NCBI GenBank assembly: GCA_963971405.1
Contig: OZ020489.1
Location: 32,707,047-32,771,046, forward strand
DNA: 64,000 nucleotides
Direction of reading: 5' to 3'
Source of the DNA: Psococerastis gibbosa
Taxonomy: Eukaryota; Arthropoda; Insecta; Psocodea; Psocidae
The stretch's first letter is position 1, and each line of letters starts with the position of its first letter. A program made the position numbers and the translations under genes. The notes below the pieces were generated by a model. The model ran no database searches. It worked only from the letters and a program-made list of their open reading frames with translations, and was not told the origin of the DNA. Positions 1 through 11,913 of this stretch are shown here, piece after piece.

Positions 1-629
1 ATTGATTTGATCTTTGAAAAATGACCATAATAGGCCTACCACATTTTTAATTAACTTTTGGAAATTGGCTCCGTAATTTTGAAATTATCTCATTTAAAAG
101 TTATTAAACAAGTCGTTCTAGAGTACGACAGATCACATCACTTCGGAAATATAATGTTTCAGAACCTAATAATTTTAATAGTCTTAAAAAAAAATTGTGG
201 AATACAGGTCCATGACCCATACTAACAAAATGGCAATGCAAAAGCCAAACAAACCGGGGTTATAACAAAAACCCTGCTAAAAAATGAATGCACTGACAAG
301 TGACTCACGATCGCAAGAAAATCGACCTTCACGCCCCCATAAATTTAACTACGCTTTCACGTTCACGCTCATCATAATGAAAATTGGAATACTGAACTTT
401 TAGCGGTCAGCGACATTATGACAGGTCCCTTTCGCAACTCCATACTAACCTCATTAAAAGTCCTCACAACCTCCCCTAAACAACCAAGGATTATAAATCG
501 GCATGTGGAGGACACTTTTTCAATGGGATGTGACCTAATTGCTTGCTCCACGATGGATAATTACTCGGAAATTGGATTTTTTCCCCTCCGGTTGTCTGAT
601 AATTAAAAAAAAAAAACTTCTTTTTATGA
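1..629. other. No gene recognised
   Basis: AT-rich sequence. The short open frames here have no recognisable domain or splice context. An A-rich run at 605-616 lies just before a SINE fragment. Confidence 0.5.
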
Positions 630-720
630 TAGTTCGATGGCTAGGTGGTAACGTACTTGCACTTGTGCGAGTCTGTACACGCCATGCAATCGGAGAAGTG
701 TCGTACTCAACACGGGTATT
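630..720 (+). repeat. SINE family C fragment
   Basis: This matches the 5' part of a SINE also found at 17690-17815 (minus), 36003-36173, 51314-51488 and 57910-58045. The head carries a box-A-like TGGCTAGGTGG, consistent with a tRNA-derived pol III promoter. The copy stops where the next repeat begins, so its 3' half and A-tail are missing. Confidence 0.6.
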
Positions 721-722
721 AA

Positions 723-867
723 GGCGGCTATTCCACCGACTAATTTGCTTCACTAATCGTGGTGCCGACGTGGTAGCAGACATCATTAATAAGTCTGTTA
801 TATTTTAAGGAGACTATTATGTAGATACTTAACTTATATTAGATAAGTTAAGTTATAATATGGTAGA
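723..867. mobile_element. GGCG-family MITE, one end only
   Basis: It starts GGCGGCTATTCCACCG, the terminal sequence of the 3-bp-TSD hairpin elements elsewhere in the window. It continues into the same AATTTGCTTCAC and TAAGGAGACTATTATGTAGA blocks as the elements at 2334-2968 and 9437-10605. No matching right end was found, so it looks truncated. Confidence 0.55.
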
Positions 868-2029
868 GACTTGGAGAGAAGGGATCCCTGAAGAAGAGAC
901 CAAGCTGCCGCCCATGGCAAGCGCAAGAGGTCCGCGTTTGCACACAATGAAAATAAAATTAACCATAGATTTTAAGATTCGATGTACAGCATTTTCGGTG
1001 GCTACTCCACTAGTCAATTTTTCTTCAATTTTGATAATGTCATTGACGAAAAATCATCAATGTTGCATTAATATTTTTACACCACATTCCACTTGTCTTC
1101 AATAATTGACCATTTTTATTTCCATTTTTTTTCAATTTTGTAAGTTTGCCCGGCGTCTTTCTTTTAATTTTATAACCTACAAGAAATTTTATGATTTAAA
1201 TAACGAAATTTTTGTTTCTTTTTTTGTTTTTGGGGCGCAATGCCGTCTAGGCCACACACGCCCAGGTATATTAAATGGTTAGGTACGGTAGGTTGGGTTC
1301 GTTAATGTAAGTTTGCTTTTTTCAGTTTCTGGATATTATAGGAGGTTGATGAGGTTCGTAGTAGTTAAAAATGAGAGGATAGTTCGGGTAGCGGTTTCGT
1401 CATCACGTAGTAGGGTTGAGAAGGGATGTTTGTGGGGGCCAGGCTCTGTGGTGGGTGAGGTTTTGGCATTCGACAAGGATGTGGAAATTACGAAATAATT
1501 CGTTCCCTAGAAATTAATTTAAATTATTTATCATCTCCAGACGACGCCATTGTTTAATTTTAGTTTGTTATTGTTCGCAAAGCGTGATTTTACTCTATGA
1601 TTATTGATCAATTTTACCACGCGGAAGTTAAAGTGAACAATGATATAGAGTAAAGAAAAAATCTCATCAATTATTGAAAAAAAATTGACAAGTGAAATAG
1701 CAGGCTAAGCGATTGTTCGATTACAGTATCATGAAATTATGTACTTTTTGCAGAATTTCTTCGACCTGAATGGCTCCGAGGCACAATTACAATTATGGTC
1801 TCCACTCAGGCCCCTGGGTCCCATGTAGAGCATCAACCTTCGGCGTTGTCGGTCCAAATGGATTACAAGTTTGGAATAACCAATGCACTGGCCTTCACCT
1901 CTATACATTGATTAACAACAATCGTTAGGTCACTACATACTTTATGGTTTATAGGCACAGTAACCAAAACGCCCCTACAGCGGTGCAAGTACCAAAATCT
2001 ACATTTTATAAATAAATAAATATTTACTT
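868..2029. other. No gene recognised
   Basis: AT-rich sequence with small unsupported reading frames. I saw no conserved domain, terminal inverted repeat or tandem repeat here. Confidence 0.4.
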
Positions 2030-2208
2030 TTGTTCTATTACTAAGCCAACCTAGCGGAGTTAGGGCTTTAAAGCACCTTCTTACACTCAACTAGGAAGGC
2101 CTGCTTTACATGCCCTTCGAAGCACGGCCCGAAAATGTAGCAAGTGTGGGACTCGAACCAGCAACCTTTCGGGTGAAAGTGTACCACTACTCTACTTGTC
2201 CTGACTTT
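2030..2208 (-). repeat. SINE family A, reverse
   Basis: tRNA-derived SINE in reverse orientation. The reverse complement reads a head with GTAGAGTAGTGG (A box region) and GGTTCGAGTCC (B box), then a body ending CTCCGCTAGGTTGGCTTAGT and an AT-rich tail. It belongs with the copies at 20111-20290 and 20797-21015. Confidence 0.75.
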
Positions 2209-2333
2209 TGAGTAACTAGATCAAGGACCCATTTGAATAAAGTCCGATAAAACTGCAGATAAAGCAGACTATCGAGCAGTTTTTCACCCAATCATAGGAT
2301 GATTGAGTATCGAAACTATCGTAAGGGCGCTTA

Positions 2334-2968
2334 GGCGCCCATTCCACCGGCAAATTTGCTTCACTAAAATTCACTTGTGTTTTGAGATTTTTGTTTGTTT
2401 TATTTTAAGGAAACTATTATGTTCAATACAATATAATATATTTTTCCGTTAAATTATACAATACAAGTAAAGTATAAAATAAAATCGTCACAATATCGTC
2501 AAAATCAGGTAGTTCTGTCATTGTCATTTTGCTAGCGCCTCAGTGACAGTGTAGAAAGCTTTTTCTAAGAGATGGTTTCTAAGCAATTTAGGGAAGTTAT
2601 AAGCATTTCTTGCCGCTCTCAGTTCAATCGGGAGTTTGCTAAGGTAGGCGAAACCTTGTAGTATAGGATCCAGTCACTCACACTTGGCTGTGCGTGGCGC
2701 TGGCCTTACAAGGTCTCCCCGTTGCCTCGTGTTGTAGGTGTGGGTGTCCCCGTTTTGTTTAAATGCCCCCCCCCCCCACATGTAGATACTTCTTAACTTA
2801 TCTATTATACGTTAAGTTATGATATGGTAGCAGACATCATTAATAATATTATAACTTAATTTATAATAGATAAGTTAAGCATCTACATAATAGTCTCCTT
2901 AAAATTTAAAAAAATCTCAAAACACAAGTGAATTTTAGTGAAGCAAATTTGCCGGTGGAATGGGCGCC
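2334..2968. mobile_element. Harbinger-like element enclosing a LINE fragment
   Basis: A 635 bp element with long, nearly perfect inverted ends beginning GGCGCCCATTCCACCGGC, flanked by a direct TTA on both sides (2331-2333 and 2969-2971). A 3-bp TSD with GGCG ends points to PIF/Harbinger. The interior holds a minus-strand piece of a LINE reverse transcriptase C-terminus (2530-2755). The element at 9437-10605 has the same build. Confidence 0.7.
2530..2755 (-). pseudogene. LINE reverse transcriptase C-terminal fragment
   Basis: The minus strand reads THTYNTRQRGDLVRP, one in-frame stop, then LSKLPIELRAARN and FPKLLRNHLLEKAF, ending at a stop. The H-x-YNTR motif followed by a (W/F)N-K-LP-type motif and a short basic tail is the usual C-terminus of Jockey/CR1/I-like LINE ORF2. 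It is a dead fragment. Confidence 0.7.
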
Positions 2969-3159
2969 TTAGGTCGATAAAATAGGCGCGCATTTATTTG
3001 GACTCACCTAGGCTGGCCCTCTTGATTTATATACCTTCCGAAACAGCCAGAAAATTTAGCAAGTGCATATATAGCAGTGAGGCTTCATTAATTAATTCTT
3101 ACCTGAAAGTAACAGTTAACAGTTTTAACTAATATAATTACAAAGGCTTTCACGACTGG

Positions 3160-3372
3160 AGTTACGTGACGAAGCAGTAGAATCGGGGATGATAGGCCGT
3201 GGCTGTTTCTGCGGTAGACATTTTCAGTGGAACTGCGTAGACATCTAAGATTGTATCTCAGAGGCTCAGTTCCACTGAAGATGTCGACCGCAGAAGTTGA
3301 CGAAACGTTTGGAAGTACGTTTTCAAAACAACCACGGCCTATCATCCCCGATTCTACTGCTTCGTCAGTTTT
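3160..3372. mobile_element. Short hairpin MITE
   Basis: GACGAAGCAGTAGAATCGGG at about 3169 reappears in reverse complement at the right end (about 3349-3368). Inner arms CAGTGGAACTG / CAGTTCCACTG also pair. About 210 bp, non-coding; a related stretch occurs at 28200-28610. Confidence 0.7.
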
Positions 3373-3949
3373 AACCAAATTATACAATAATTGGACGTAT
3401 TATAACTTATTGCTAATGTAATGTACTGTAGGTGATTTGAAATATTTTTCGATAATGTTTTATAATGAGTCCAATTAATAATACTAATATACAATAATAT
3501 AAATATTAATTAATAATACTGGGCAAATAATTTTTTTAAATAATAAATACAGTATATAATTAAAGTAGGTAGCGTCGAACAGAATAAAATACTACCTGAC
3601 AATGAATGGGTCAATATTGTAAGACTGCGTGGAGACTCAAAACTCGTCAAATTCTAAATAAGGACAATTTTATTTCTTAGTGAAATTCAAACTAAAATTC
3701 TACACATTTTCCAGCGCTGTAAATATAAAGATGGTTTATAATTACAAAGGAGTTACGTGAAGTTACGGCTTATTATCCAGGATTCTACTGCTTCATAAAT
3801 ATGATTCCTTCTTCCTTCTGACTTTTTAGAGTGCATCCATCCTTCTTTAAATAATAATGCCTTTTTGTGGCATGTTTCAACTAGAAAGGAGTTACCCCCT
3901 CCCCCAAAGAAAGAAATCCACGGATGTAGCCTTGGGGGAAACCATCCTA

Positions 3950-4812
3950 AAGAACCGGTCCGAGTTTACTCGAACATGCTTTCCAATTTATCAATTAGTA
4001 GACAGAGAAAATGAGTAATTTCATGGTAAATAATTTTCCTATGGTTCAATTTCGGATATCTCGGGGGGGGGGGGGGGGGGGGGGTTGGCCACCTGCCGTC
4101 ACTGGGGGTGAGGTAATCTCTAGATAGGTCAGACCAACACATTACCACACAGTAATAATGGCAGGGCACGCAATGCATTTGAGCGTGAATTTTCTATAAA
4201 TAAAAATAAAATAAAAAAATTGCACAAAACCAAATAGCTTTTTTGGAAAGGAAACTGTCCGGTTTCGTTACTCAATTTAACACCTAAAACATGCCTGAAG
4301 GTAGAAATCATCGACAGAAAGGTTTCGCAGAAAAATAGTCATTTTTCATTACAATTTTGTTATTTTTATTTTTTTTTTACTTCCAGAAGCCAACTATCGA
4401 GGGGCAAGCGACCCACTGCATTTTATTAAAATTAATAACGAATTCAATATATGTGAATTTAAAAGAAATTGTTGGAGCCGTTTGTGAGAAATAATGTTTT
4501 TAGACGTTTTTTTTTGGAGTTTTATGATAATAGAACCCCCCAAATCGAGTTAACCCAAAATAAAATGGTCCCGGGGTATGATTTTTGTAAACCTACATGC
4601 TAAATTTCATGAAAATCGACCGAGTAGTTTGCCCGGAAATCGACGCAGAGACAGACAGACAGAGCGACAGACAGACATTTCGTAAAAACCACTTTTTTGG
4701 GTTTCTGGGACCTCAAAACGTGTTAATCCGTTGAAATCTCGGAATCGAAAATTTCGGCCATCACAAAGCTTTCCTTATACTACTTATAAATTGGAAAGCA
4801 AAAAGGTCGAAG
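3950..4812. mobile_element. 0.85 kb DNA transposon, copy 1
   Basis: Non-autonomous element beginning AGAACCGGTCCGAG..GCTTTCCAATTTAT and ending ATAAATTGGAAAGC, i.e. short terminal inverted repeats. The body includes a CACCTGACGTCACTGG-type segment (here preceded by a long G run at 4063-4084) and a GACAGACAGACAGA run near the right end. Other copies: 6019-6955 (rearranged), 44893-45735, 56039-56853 and 59548-60345; a fragment is at about 8560-8720. No transposase frame. Confidence 0.75.
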
Positions 4813-5207
4813 AACCGTACGGTGTATGCAAGAGTTATCCGGAATTTAGAACAAATACTAGAGCTACTCAACCTACTTCAAAGAAAAGAGCGAGACAACA
4901 ATAAGTATAAAGTAAACGGAAGGATGGTTATGGGAGCCAGTCTCCGTTGCATCACAGAACCTGTGCGCAAGTTACAACAATACAGGACACCAACCACTTT
5001 CACTCAACGCCAACAAATCAGTAACCCATTTTCGTTGTGACACTTTAAAAATAAAAAAATTGAGCAAATTTGTCACCCCACTACATGTTTTTTTGTACAA
5101 AGTATATTCCTCTCGCGGCCTTAAGGAAGGATTCAGAGACGGCTGAAGATTTGGTACACTCAAGAGCGGTGACTCCGGGCCCAAGCGATAAGTATGGCCT
5201 CCACTTA

Positions 5208-5554
5208 CTTAAGTGGTGTCCACACTATGCCGCGTTGGCTGTTGGCACTGCCAACGCGGCAAATATGATTGTTGGCCTCCCGGCCACACCGAGAGTTGGC
5301 ATTCAGCCACAAAATGTCCGCCGAGGTGGATATACTAGGAGGATAAACCTCCGTGCCGCGAGGAGCCAACGGTTGGCACGTCCCCACTACCCGCTCTCGT
5401 TGGCTTCCTTTGATGGAGACCAATATTTTGGTGGTTTTCTGTGGCCGACCGTTGGCTCAGCGGCACATGCCAACAGCCACGTCCACATTGCATTGGCTTT
5501 GCCTAATTGGCATTGCCAACAGCCAACGGCGGCATAGTGTGGACACCGCTCAAG
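5208..5554. mobile_element. MITE with ~38 bp inverted ends
   Basis: Left end GTGTCCACACTATGCCGC and right end GCGGCATAGTGTGGACAC are inverted repeats, continuing into CGTTGGCTGTTGGCA / TGCCAACAGCCAACG. The 155-codon open frame across it is a by-product of the GC-rich palindromic sequence and resembles no protein. Confidence 0.7.
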
Positions 5555-5674
5555 AAAGCGACCAGTGGCTCATGTTCAATATTTATTTGTATAAATAAGA
5601 ATGAAAATAATCTTTGTTTTGATGTTTCACCTGGAAGACTGAAAGAAATGAAATGAAATATGTAATTTTAAAAC

Positions 5675-5939
5675 TAAGTCTACGGCCACACGAGCGTTTT
5701 TTCACAAACGTAGCTTGAAAAAACGCAGCAGGAAAAACCCGCAAGTGGATGGCCACACGAGAGCGTTTTTTTCACGTGGTAATGTAGCTTCTTTTCTTAC
5801 TGCTTGAAGTCTGGGCCCGGCTGTGGGAAAACAAGCTCCGTGCGGCATATCCCATTGGATTGCATGCAGTCTATATTTTCTTCGTTTTTTCAAGCTGCGT
5901 TTGTGCGTGAAAAAAACGATCGTGTGGCCTGTAGCCTTA
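5675..5939. mobile_element. Foldback MITE, GGCCACACGA ends
   Basis: Inverted ends TAAGTCTACGGCCACACGAG and TAAGGCTACAGGCCACACGA (right end reversed) continue into CGTTTTTTTCAC and AAACG(C/T)AGCTTG. An internal direct copy of GGCCACACGAGAGCG lies at 5751-5765. Non-coding. Confidence 0.65.
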
Positions 5940-6018
5940 AACTGCCTTCATGTCCTTTTCTTTTCTCTACTCTCCAGGAAGACTCCGAAAGTGAGTGGCT
6001 ACTGTAATAACAGATAAG

Positions 6019-6955
6019 AACCGGTCCGAGTTTACTCGAACATGCTTTCCAATTTATCAATTAGTGGAATTAGTCGATAGACTATAGAGATAATGAGTTT
6101 TTTTCATAGTAAATAATGCAATAAAAATGGCACAGCACGCAATGCATTGGAGCGTGAATTTTATATGATTTCTTCAAAAATCATTTTTTGCCCAAGACCA
6201 AGTACTTTTTTTGGGAAAGCAACCTGTTCGGTTTTGTTACTCTGGTTAACACCTATAACATACCTGAAGGTAGAAATCATCGATAGAAAGGCACCGCAGA
6301 AAAATTATTTTTTAGTCGTTTTTCATTCAAATTGACTTTTAATTATTTTTTCATTCCCAGAAGAAAACTATCAGGGGGCAAGCAACCCACCGCATTTTGT
6401 TAACATTAATAACGACTACAATATATGTGAATTTAAAAGAAATCGTTGGAGCCGTTTTCAGGAAATAATTTTTTAGACGTTTTTTAAAGAATAAAACGAC
6501 CCAAAAGAACCGGAGGGGGGGGGGTCGTCCACCTGACGTCACTGAGGTGACGGAAATTCTAAGTAGGTCAGACCAACACATTACCACACACTACAGAGCA
6601 ATAATGGCAGGGCACGCAATGCATTTGAGTGTGAATTTGCTTTCATTAAAAAAAAAAAAAATTGCACAAAACCAAATAGCTTTTTGGGAAAGCAAACTGT
6701 CCGGTTTCGTTACTCAATTTAAAACCTAAAACATGCCTGAAAGTAGAAATCATCGACAGAAAGGTTTCGCAGAAAAATTATTTTTTAGTCATTTTTCATT
6801 AAAATTTAGTTATTTTTATTTTTTTACCCCCAGAAGCAAGCTATCAAGGGGCAAGCTACCCCCCCCCCCCCGCATTTTATCAACATTAATAACGACTACA
6901 ATATAATGTGAAAGCTTTCCTTATACTACGTATAAATTGGAAAGCAGTAATCAGT
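6019..6955. mobile_element. 0.85 kb DNA transposon, rearranged double copy
   Basis: Starts like the copy at 3950 (AACCGGTCCGAGTTTACTCG), runs through the central block to about 6495, then restarts at the GACGTCACTGAGG region (about 6525) and runs on to the right end ATAAATTGGAAAGC (about 6930-6945). The middle therefore occurs twice while each terminus occurs once: either a tandem/recombinant copy or one insertion into another. Confidence 0.6.
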
Positions 6956-6959
6956 TATA

Positions 6960-8100
6960 ACGGTATAAAACGGTTCAATACAATGCATACGGATGCTGAC
7001 ACGTCAGGTGCAGCATCATGATAAGGTTTTCAGTGTTTTGTCATACATTTTAATGGACTTTTTTTGTATAAGAAAGTCTTTGCGCCAAACGAAAGAAAAC
7101 ATTGGGATTTGACGTTATTCCTCAAATGAGTCTTAATGCAAAAGAGATTATAAAGATGAATTGCTGTCATACTTCCCGCGGTTAAGTTATATAGTTACGG
7201 ACATAAGACAAGTATGCCAAATGCTTGCAAATCTCAGTATTGGGCTTGGCTACTCCGCTTATTGAATTTGGTGGGTTAAAGCAATTGATAGCCTACACTA
7301 CAACTATATACATACAGTACATGACTAAGTCGTACAAACAGATGATGAATATGTTATTGTGACCTTGCAAAGATAGTAAATCCGGAAAAACAATGTTACT
7401 TTGCTGTTAGCTTTCTTATTATATCCGTTGATAGAAGTGACACACCCACATGGAAAGGCCAATTCCCTCCCTCGTGAATTTGGGTCACCATTTATTGACG
7501 CGAGTGACAAGGACTACATTTACAACTATCGTATAAAACTTTCCTTACTCATAACGTGCAATTTTAATTTTCCAGTCCCTTGATAAAACAATATTTAATG
7601 ATTTAAAACCCGGCAAAATTCAGTATGAAAAGCCTTACCTGGCAGTGGCAGAATAAAAGCATGTCTCGTAAACTTTCAAGAGGACGAAATGCGATAAAAC
7701 TATAATGTAGGCACTTTAACACCGTAATCTATACAAAAATAATTTTAATTACAGATAATACCAAATAATACTAGACAGTTGACTTAATTTTACAGCTACA
7801 GTAAATAAATAATTTCAATAAAGGCAGACATTTTGACATTTGAGTTTCACAAAACCTCCGCAACGGCGTAACATGTATAAAATAGGCGGAAAATTTAAAA
7901 TTGTATGCACTTTGAAGCTAACGATGAGAAAGTGTCCAAAGTTTGGAATAGGACTAAAGTTAAATTTCTTTTCAAACGGGCGCGTTATTAAGATATTAAG
8001 ATGGGCCCATACATACATTGTTGTTGATAGTAGCATGTAATGCTAACGATTGCCAATAATCCATCGATCACAGTAACATTGATTTAGTGGTACCAAAGAG
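6960..8100. other. No gene recognised
   Basis: AT-rich sequence. Short frames on both strands show no known motif and no convincing splice structure. Confidence 0.4.
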
Positions 8101-8104
8101 CCGT

Positions 8105-8245
8105 GCAATTAACTATTCCCCATAATTTTAATCAAAACACTCCTGAAGGCGTCCAACTTGTCGATCGTATTGATTTCAGCCGGGAGTTTATTATAACGAC
8201 TAATTCCAAAGTCAAACACAGAATTTTTATGTTCTAAAATGAAGT
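8105..8245 (-). pseudogene. LINE C-terminal fragment
   Basis: The minus strand reads FDFGISRYNKLPAEINTI then DKLDAFRSVLIKIMG. The (W/Y)N-K-LP-x-EI motif followed by FxxxL matches the extreme C-terminus of LINE reverse transcriptases. Short and isolated; fragment only. Confidence 0.45.
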
Positions 8246-8559
8246 TATCAGCATTCCTGGTGTCATGACATTAAAGACTACATAATTTGTCTTATAATGC
8301 ATACGGGTATGAAAGAGGAAATACCCGGTTTGAGTGAACCCGTGCGTACGTACCTTCCCATTATTTTAACATAGGTAGCACCATGGTAGATTTGGGTTAC
8401 ATTCCGCATGTTTTTCCCTATTCTAAAGCACGGGATTGATCTATTTGACAATTGCAAGGTCTAGAATGAGGAGACGTACAACAACCCACACTAATTACTA
8501 TCTCCATGGTATTTAATGCATTTTGGGTATGGATTATCATCAATTATTGCTTTGTTCAA

Positions 8560-8720
8560 AATCATACGGTACCTTCCTTGGGAAAGCAACCTGTACAGTT
8601 TTGTTACTATATTTAACCCCTAAAATACACAAGCATTAATTTTTCACGAAAATTCAGTTTTTTTATTTGTTTGCCCAAAAACCAAACTACCAAGGGAGAA
8701 GCGACCTAGTGGGTTGCGTT
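8560..8720. mobile_element. 0.85 kb DNA transposon, fragment
   Basis: Contains CTTGGGAAAGCAACCTG.. and AACTACCAAGGGAGAAGCGA, matching the middle of the element at 3950-4812, without either terminus. Confidence 0.5.
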
Positions 8721-9016
8721 GACATGACAACTTAATCGAGTGCTCGTTCTTCCGCGACTCCAAGACAATGATGAGCTTGAATTTCTCAATCAAAGAAAAA
8801 TAGTAGACACTTTTTGAATTTATTTCCTTCTAATCAGTTTCTTAATAAATGAGAAAAAAAAGTATAATACAAAAGTGGCCCAGTCTAGAGGTAAGCCGAT
8901 AAGAAAGACAATATGGTCTTCAGTCATGCTAATAAGCTTCATGCACCAGACAACCTGGAAGCCACATCATCACCTGAAAGTAATAAACAAAATTATAGTT
9001 GTCATATTTGCATCAA

Positions 9017-9345
9017 CCCTAAGCACTGGCAAAAAGTGGGAGAATCTTGCTACAGTGGGACCCATTTGTAGGAACCTTGAGAGAGCTGAAGCTGTTGCTA
9101 GATTCCGCCTCAATACCAGCCATGACTACCTTCAGGCCCACCTACACCGCATTGGCCTTGCCGCCGATGACACATGTCCACTATGTCACGGTGGAAGAAT
9201 GGACGAAGACCAACTGAGGGACTGCACGGCTCTCACCTACCCGAACGATGACTTGGTGAACCGCTACTGGGAAGCTCGGCGCCGAATACGAACGGTTGAA
9301 CTACCACGTTCGGGCGTTGGATAAAGTAAAGTAAGTAAGTATATT
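9017..9345 (+). pseudogene. LINE ORF2 3' end with GTAA-repeat tail
   Basis: Plus-strand frame ends with RFRLNTSHDYLQAHLHRIGL, then CPLCHGG, NRYWEARRRI and PRSGVG before the stop. This is the C-terminal Cys/His region of an arthropod non-LTR retrotransposon (R1/Jockey-like). It is followed directly by GATAAAGTAAAGTAAGTAAG, the short-repeat 3' tail that some LINEs end in. A 5'-truncated insertion; a sister copy lies at 15300-15675. Confidence 0.75.
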
Positions 9346-9436
9346 TGCATCAAAATGGTATTGACTTCTTCATTTTAATTTAATAAAAAGCACAAATAAT
9401 ACATAGGTATCTTTGTTATTTTATCATACTTTCTAT

Positions 9437-10605
9437 GGCGGCAATTCCACCAGTGAATTTACCTCATATGTGATTTCTGTTTGTTTTGCTTTAAGAAGAC
9501 TATTATGTAGATACTTATCTTATCTATTATAAATTAGTTATAATATGGTAGAGACTTATTAATAATAAATATAAAATTATTAGAAGAACATTACATATCA
9601 TACATTACAAACCGGTGCCACAAAGCCAAAAAGGCGCGTTGGGATCACCGAACAATTTACAGTTTACTTTATTATATTAGTTTTTAATGTGTTCCTGTGA
9701 ATAGACTTAATATATAATTCTTAATGATAGACGAGGTAATATTTTCATGGTATCCGGCCCTGATCATTTCATTGTAGTAACTCAAACCACTATAGTTGAC
9801 AGAATTTCGGCTGTGTGTTAATTTGTAATTAGGAACCGTGAGGAAACCACGTCCTGTTTGCCTAGTGCTTATGTTAATAGTAGAAATTCTGTCACCTTGG
9901 AAGTTACTCAAGTTACTTACAACCATTGTTAGTAAAATTTTCTTGTACAATAGTTCAAATGACAAAATTACTAACTCTTTAAAAATTATCCACGTACTAA
10001 CATTGTACCCTGTTTTATTGAGCATCCTCATGGCAAATATTTGGCAGGTAACAATTTTTTAGTTTTTGTAACTACAGCACCCCCCCCCCCCCCCGCCCCT
10101 CAAAAAAAACAGATTCCATATTGCAATATTGATTGATAAAAAGCATAATAAATAGGTACCATGTTTTTTGTAGTCATGCATTTACTCAGGTTGTCAAAAA
10201 GTAAATTTATAAGCCTTAGCTTTTTATATATGTACGTTATTAATATGTCGATCCCAAGGAAGATGGCTATCAATTATTATTCCCAGATTTTTGATGTTGT
10301 TTGTTAACGATTGCAATACTTGGGCAGAAACAATTTGTCATTACATTGCTCATGTTTGAATGATAACAATTATACAAATGGCATTGAATTTCATTCGTAT
10401 TCGAAATACTAGACACTCTATAAGGTGAATAATTATATTAATATTCGATTATGTTAGTTTTTTTCCAATTAATGATGTATGCTACCATATTATAACTTAA
10501 TTTATAATAGATTAGTTAAGTATTTACATAATAGTCTTCTTAAAACAAAACAAACAAAAAATCTCAAATCACAAATGAAGTAAATTCGCCGGTGGCATTG
10601 CCACC
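9437..10605. mobile_element. Harbinger-like element enclosing a LINE fragment, copy 2
   Basis: About 1.17 kb with inverted ends (GGCGGCAATTCCACC / GGTGGCATTGCCACC) and a direct TAT on both sides (9434-9436 and 10606-10608). Subterminal arms TAAGAAGACTATTATGTAGA are also inverted. The interior carries a minus-strand LINE reverse-transcriptase fragment at 9684-10031, the same arrangement as the element at 2334-2968. Confidence 0.65.
9684..10031 (-). pseudogene. LINE reverse transcriptase C-terminal fragment
   Basis: 115-codon minus-strand frame containing STRQTGRGFLTVPNYKL, then SRNSVNYSGLSYYNEMI. The TRQ..(L/V)xVP..RNSxxYxGxxxxN pattern is the C-terminal signature of Jockey/CR1-like LINE ORF2. 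It sits inside a terminal-inverted-repeat element and has no LINE ends of its own. Confidence 0.65.
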
Positions 10606-10724
10606 TATACGATATATATATGTTTCTATCCATTTTTAGATTGTTTGTAAATTAAATTTAGTAGGCCTGTTGTATTTCCACACAATTTCAGCGGACCTAT
10701 TATGCAATTTAGTTTTACTTATTC

Positions 10725-10998
10725 CTGCAGCCTGATCGAGGCGATTATAATACCAGGGTTAAATAAATACCTTAGGATTATAACTGTAAACAAACACATT
10801 TTGAATAGAACTTTCCATTATAAAATTATCTTGTTCACATTTTTAATACCAGGGGATTAAATAAATACCTGTATTATAATCGCCTCGATCAGGCTGCAGG
10901 GGTTAGAAATGTAAAAAAACAACAATTTTGAATAGCACTTTCTATTGTAAAATTATCTTGTTTACATTTTTAATCCCAGGTTGAGATTAAAAATAATT
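10725..10998. repeat. Foldback plus partial second arm
   Basis: CTGCAGCCTGATCGAGGCGA (10725) is repeated inverted at 10880-10899. The body (AAATTATCTTGTTCACATTTTTAAT) occurs again after the right arm. Related bodies are at about 21110-21210 and 35095-35230, so this is a dispersed family. Confidence 0.6.
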
Positions 10999-11913
10999 GC
11001 CATAGAAGGCCCCTGACAGTATTTGATCATCTGCTGCCAGGGTTAACGTTAATCCCACCCCCAATTAATATTATTAACCACTGTGATGAAGACCGTTATC
11101 AATATGGGTGCCCCCGAAAAGGATATTACGGGCCCAACATTTCTAGTTAAATTTCTTTCTATGACATTATTACATAGCGGAAGATGGCATTAGCAAGTCT
11201 GCGGCTCAAGTTTCTGTCCATTACATGAATTATGGATTTTATCGCAATAAAAAAGTCAAACCCTTAGATTAAATGTTCTTCGACCTGTTTATGTGCAGAA
11301 TCTGGCCGTCACAATCTTTGAACTCTTCCAACCTGTCTGTATTTTTTTTTCTTCTAATCAACAGTGCTCAATCATTGTGACGCCACACACTGTACATCAA
11401 AATATGGGATGTGAGCTAATCAATTGCTCTACGATAGATTTTTCCTGTGCTTTTTTCCACGAATAAGCGGTTTAAGGATTTTTGCGGCTGGTTATTCCTT
11501 ATATTTATCCTCCTACAGACATGGGAGAATTTCTTTTAGTATTTATAGTTTATATGGAAAAATTTATGATTTTATTTCTTCATTGGGTCCCATTAAATTT
11601 TTTAATTCCCCCTCCAGCTGTCCCTTCAAATTTCCCTGCCAGTTAGTATAGCTGTTATATGCAACTTATCAAATATAAGAGCAATATCTCATTTTCCAGG
11701 ACTACAACTTGGGGTAAGCTTTTTCCCTATTGTAATTCACTGCTCATTCGCCGTTAAGTTCCAAGGTCATAAGATAGAATGGCAAGCTCACACGAACTGG
11801 GTTTCTATAGCCACACGTAACAAATGAGTTCGTTTGATTTGGCATGACGTCATACCTAATATAAACGTGAAAAAGCACGCTTAAATAAAATAAGTTGTTT
11901 AAGTACTGCTTAC
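10999..11913. other. No gene recognised; expected region of further bora exons
   Basis: The bora reading frame continues past the donor at 11914 on the minus strand, so C-terminal exons should lie here or further left. I could not identify one by reading; no minus-strand frame shows a clear Bora C-terminal motif. Confidence 0.35.

Noticed and set aside
5070-5537. 155-codon open frame
   Set aside because: It lies across a GC-rich inverted-repeat MITE, on a palindrome that opens frames on both strands; no protein resemblance.
7325-8040. Three small frames of 60-73 codons
   Set aside because: No motif, no splice context, and composition like the surrounding intergenic DNA.
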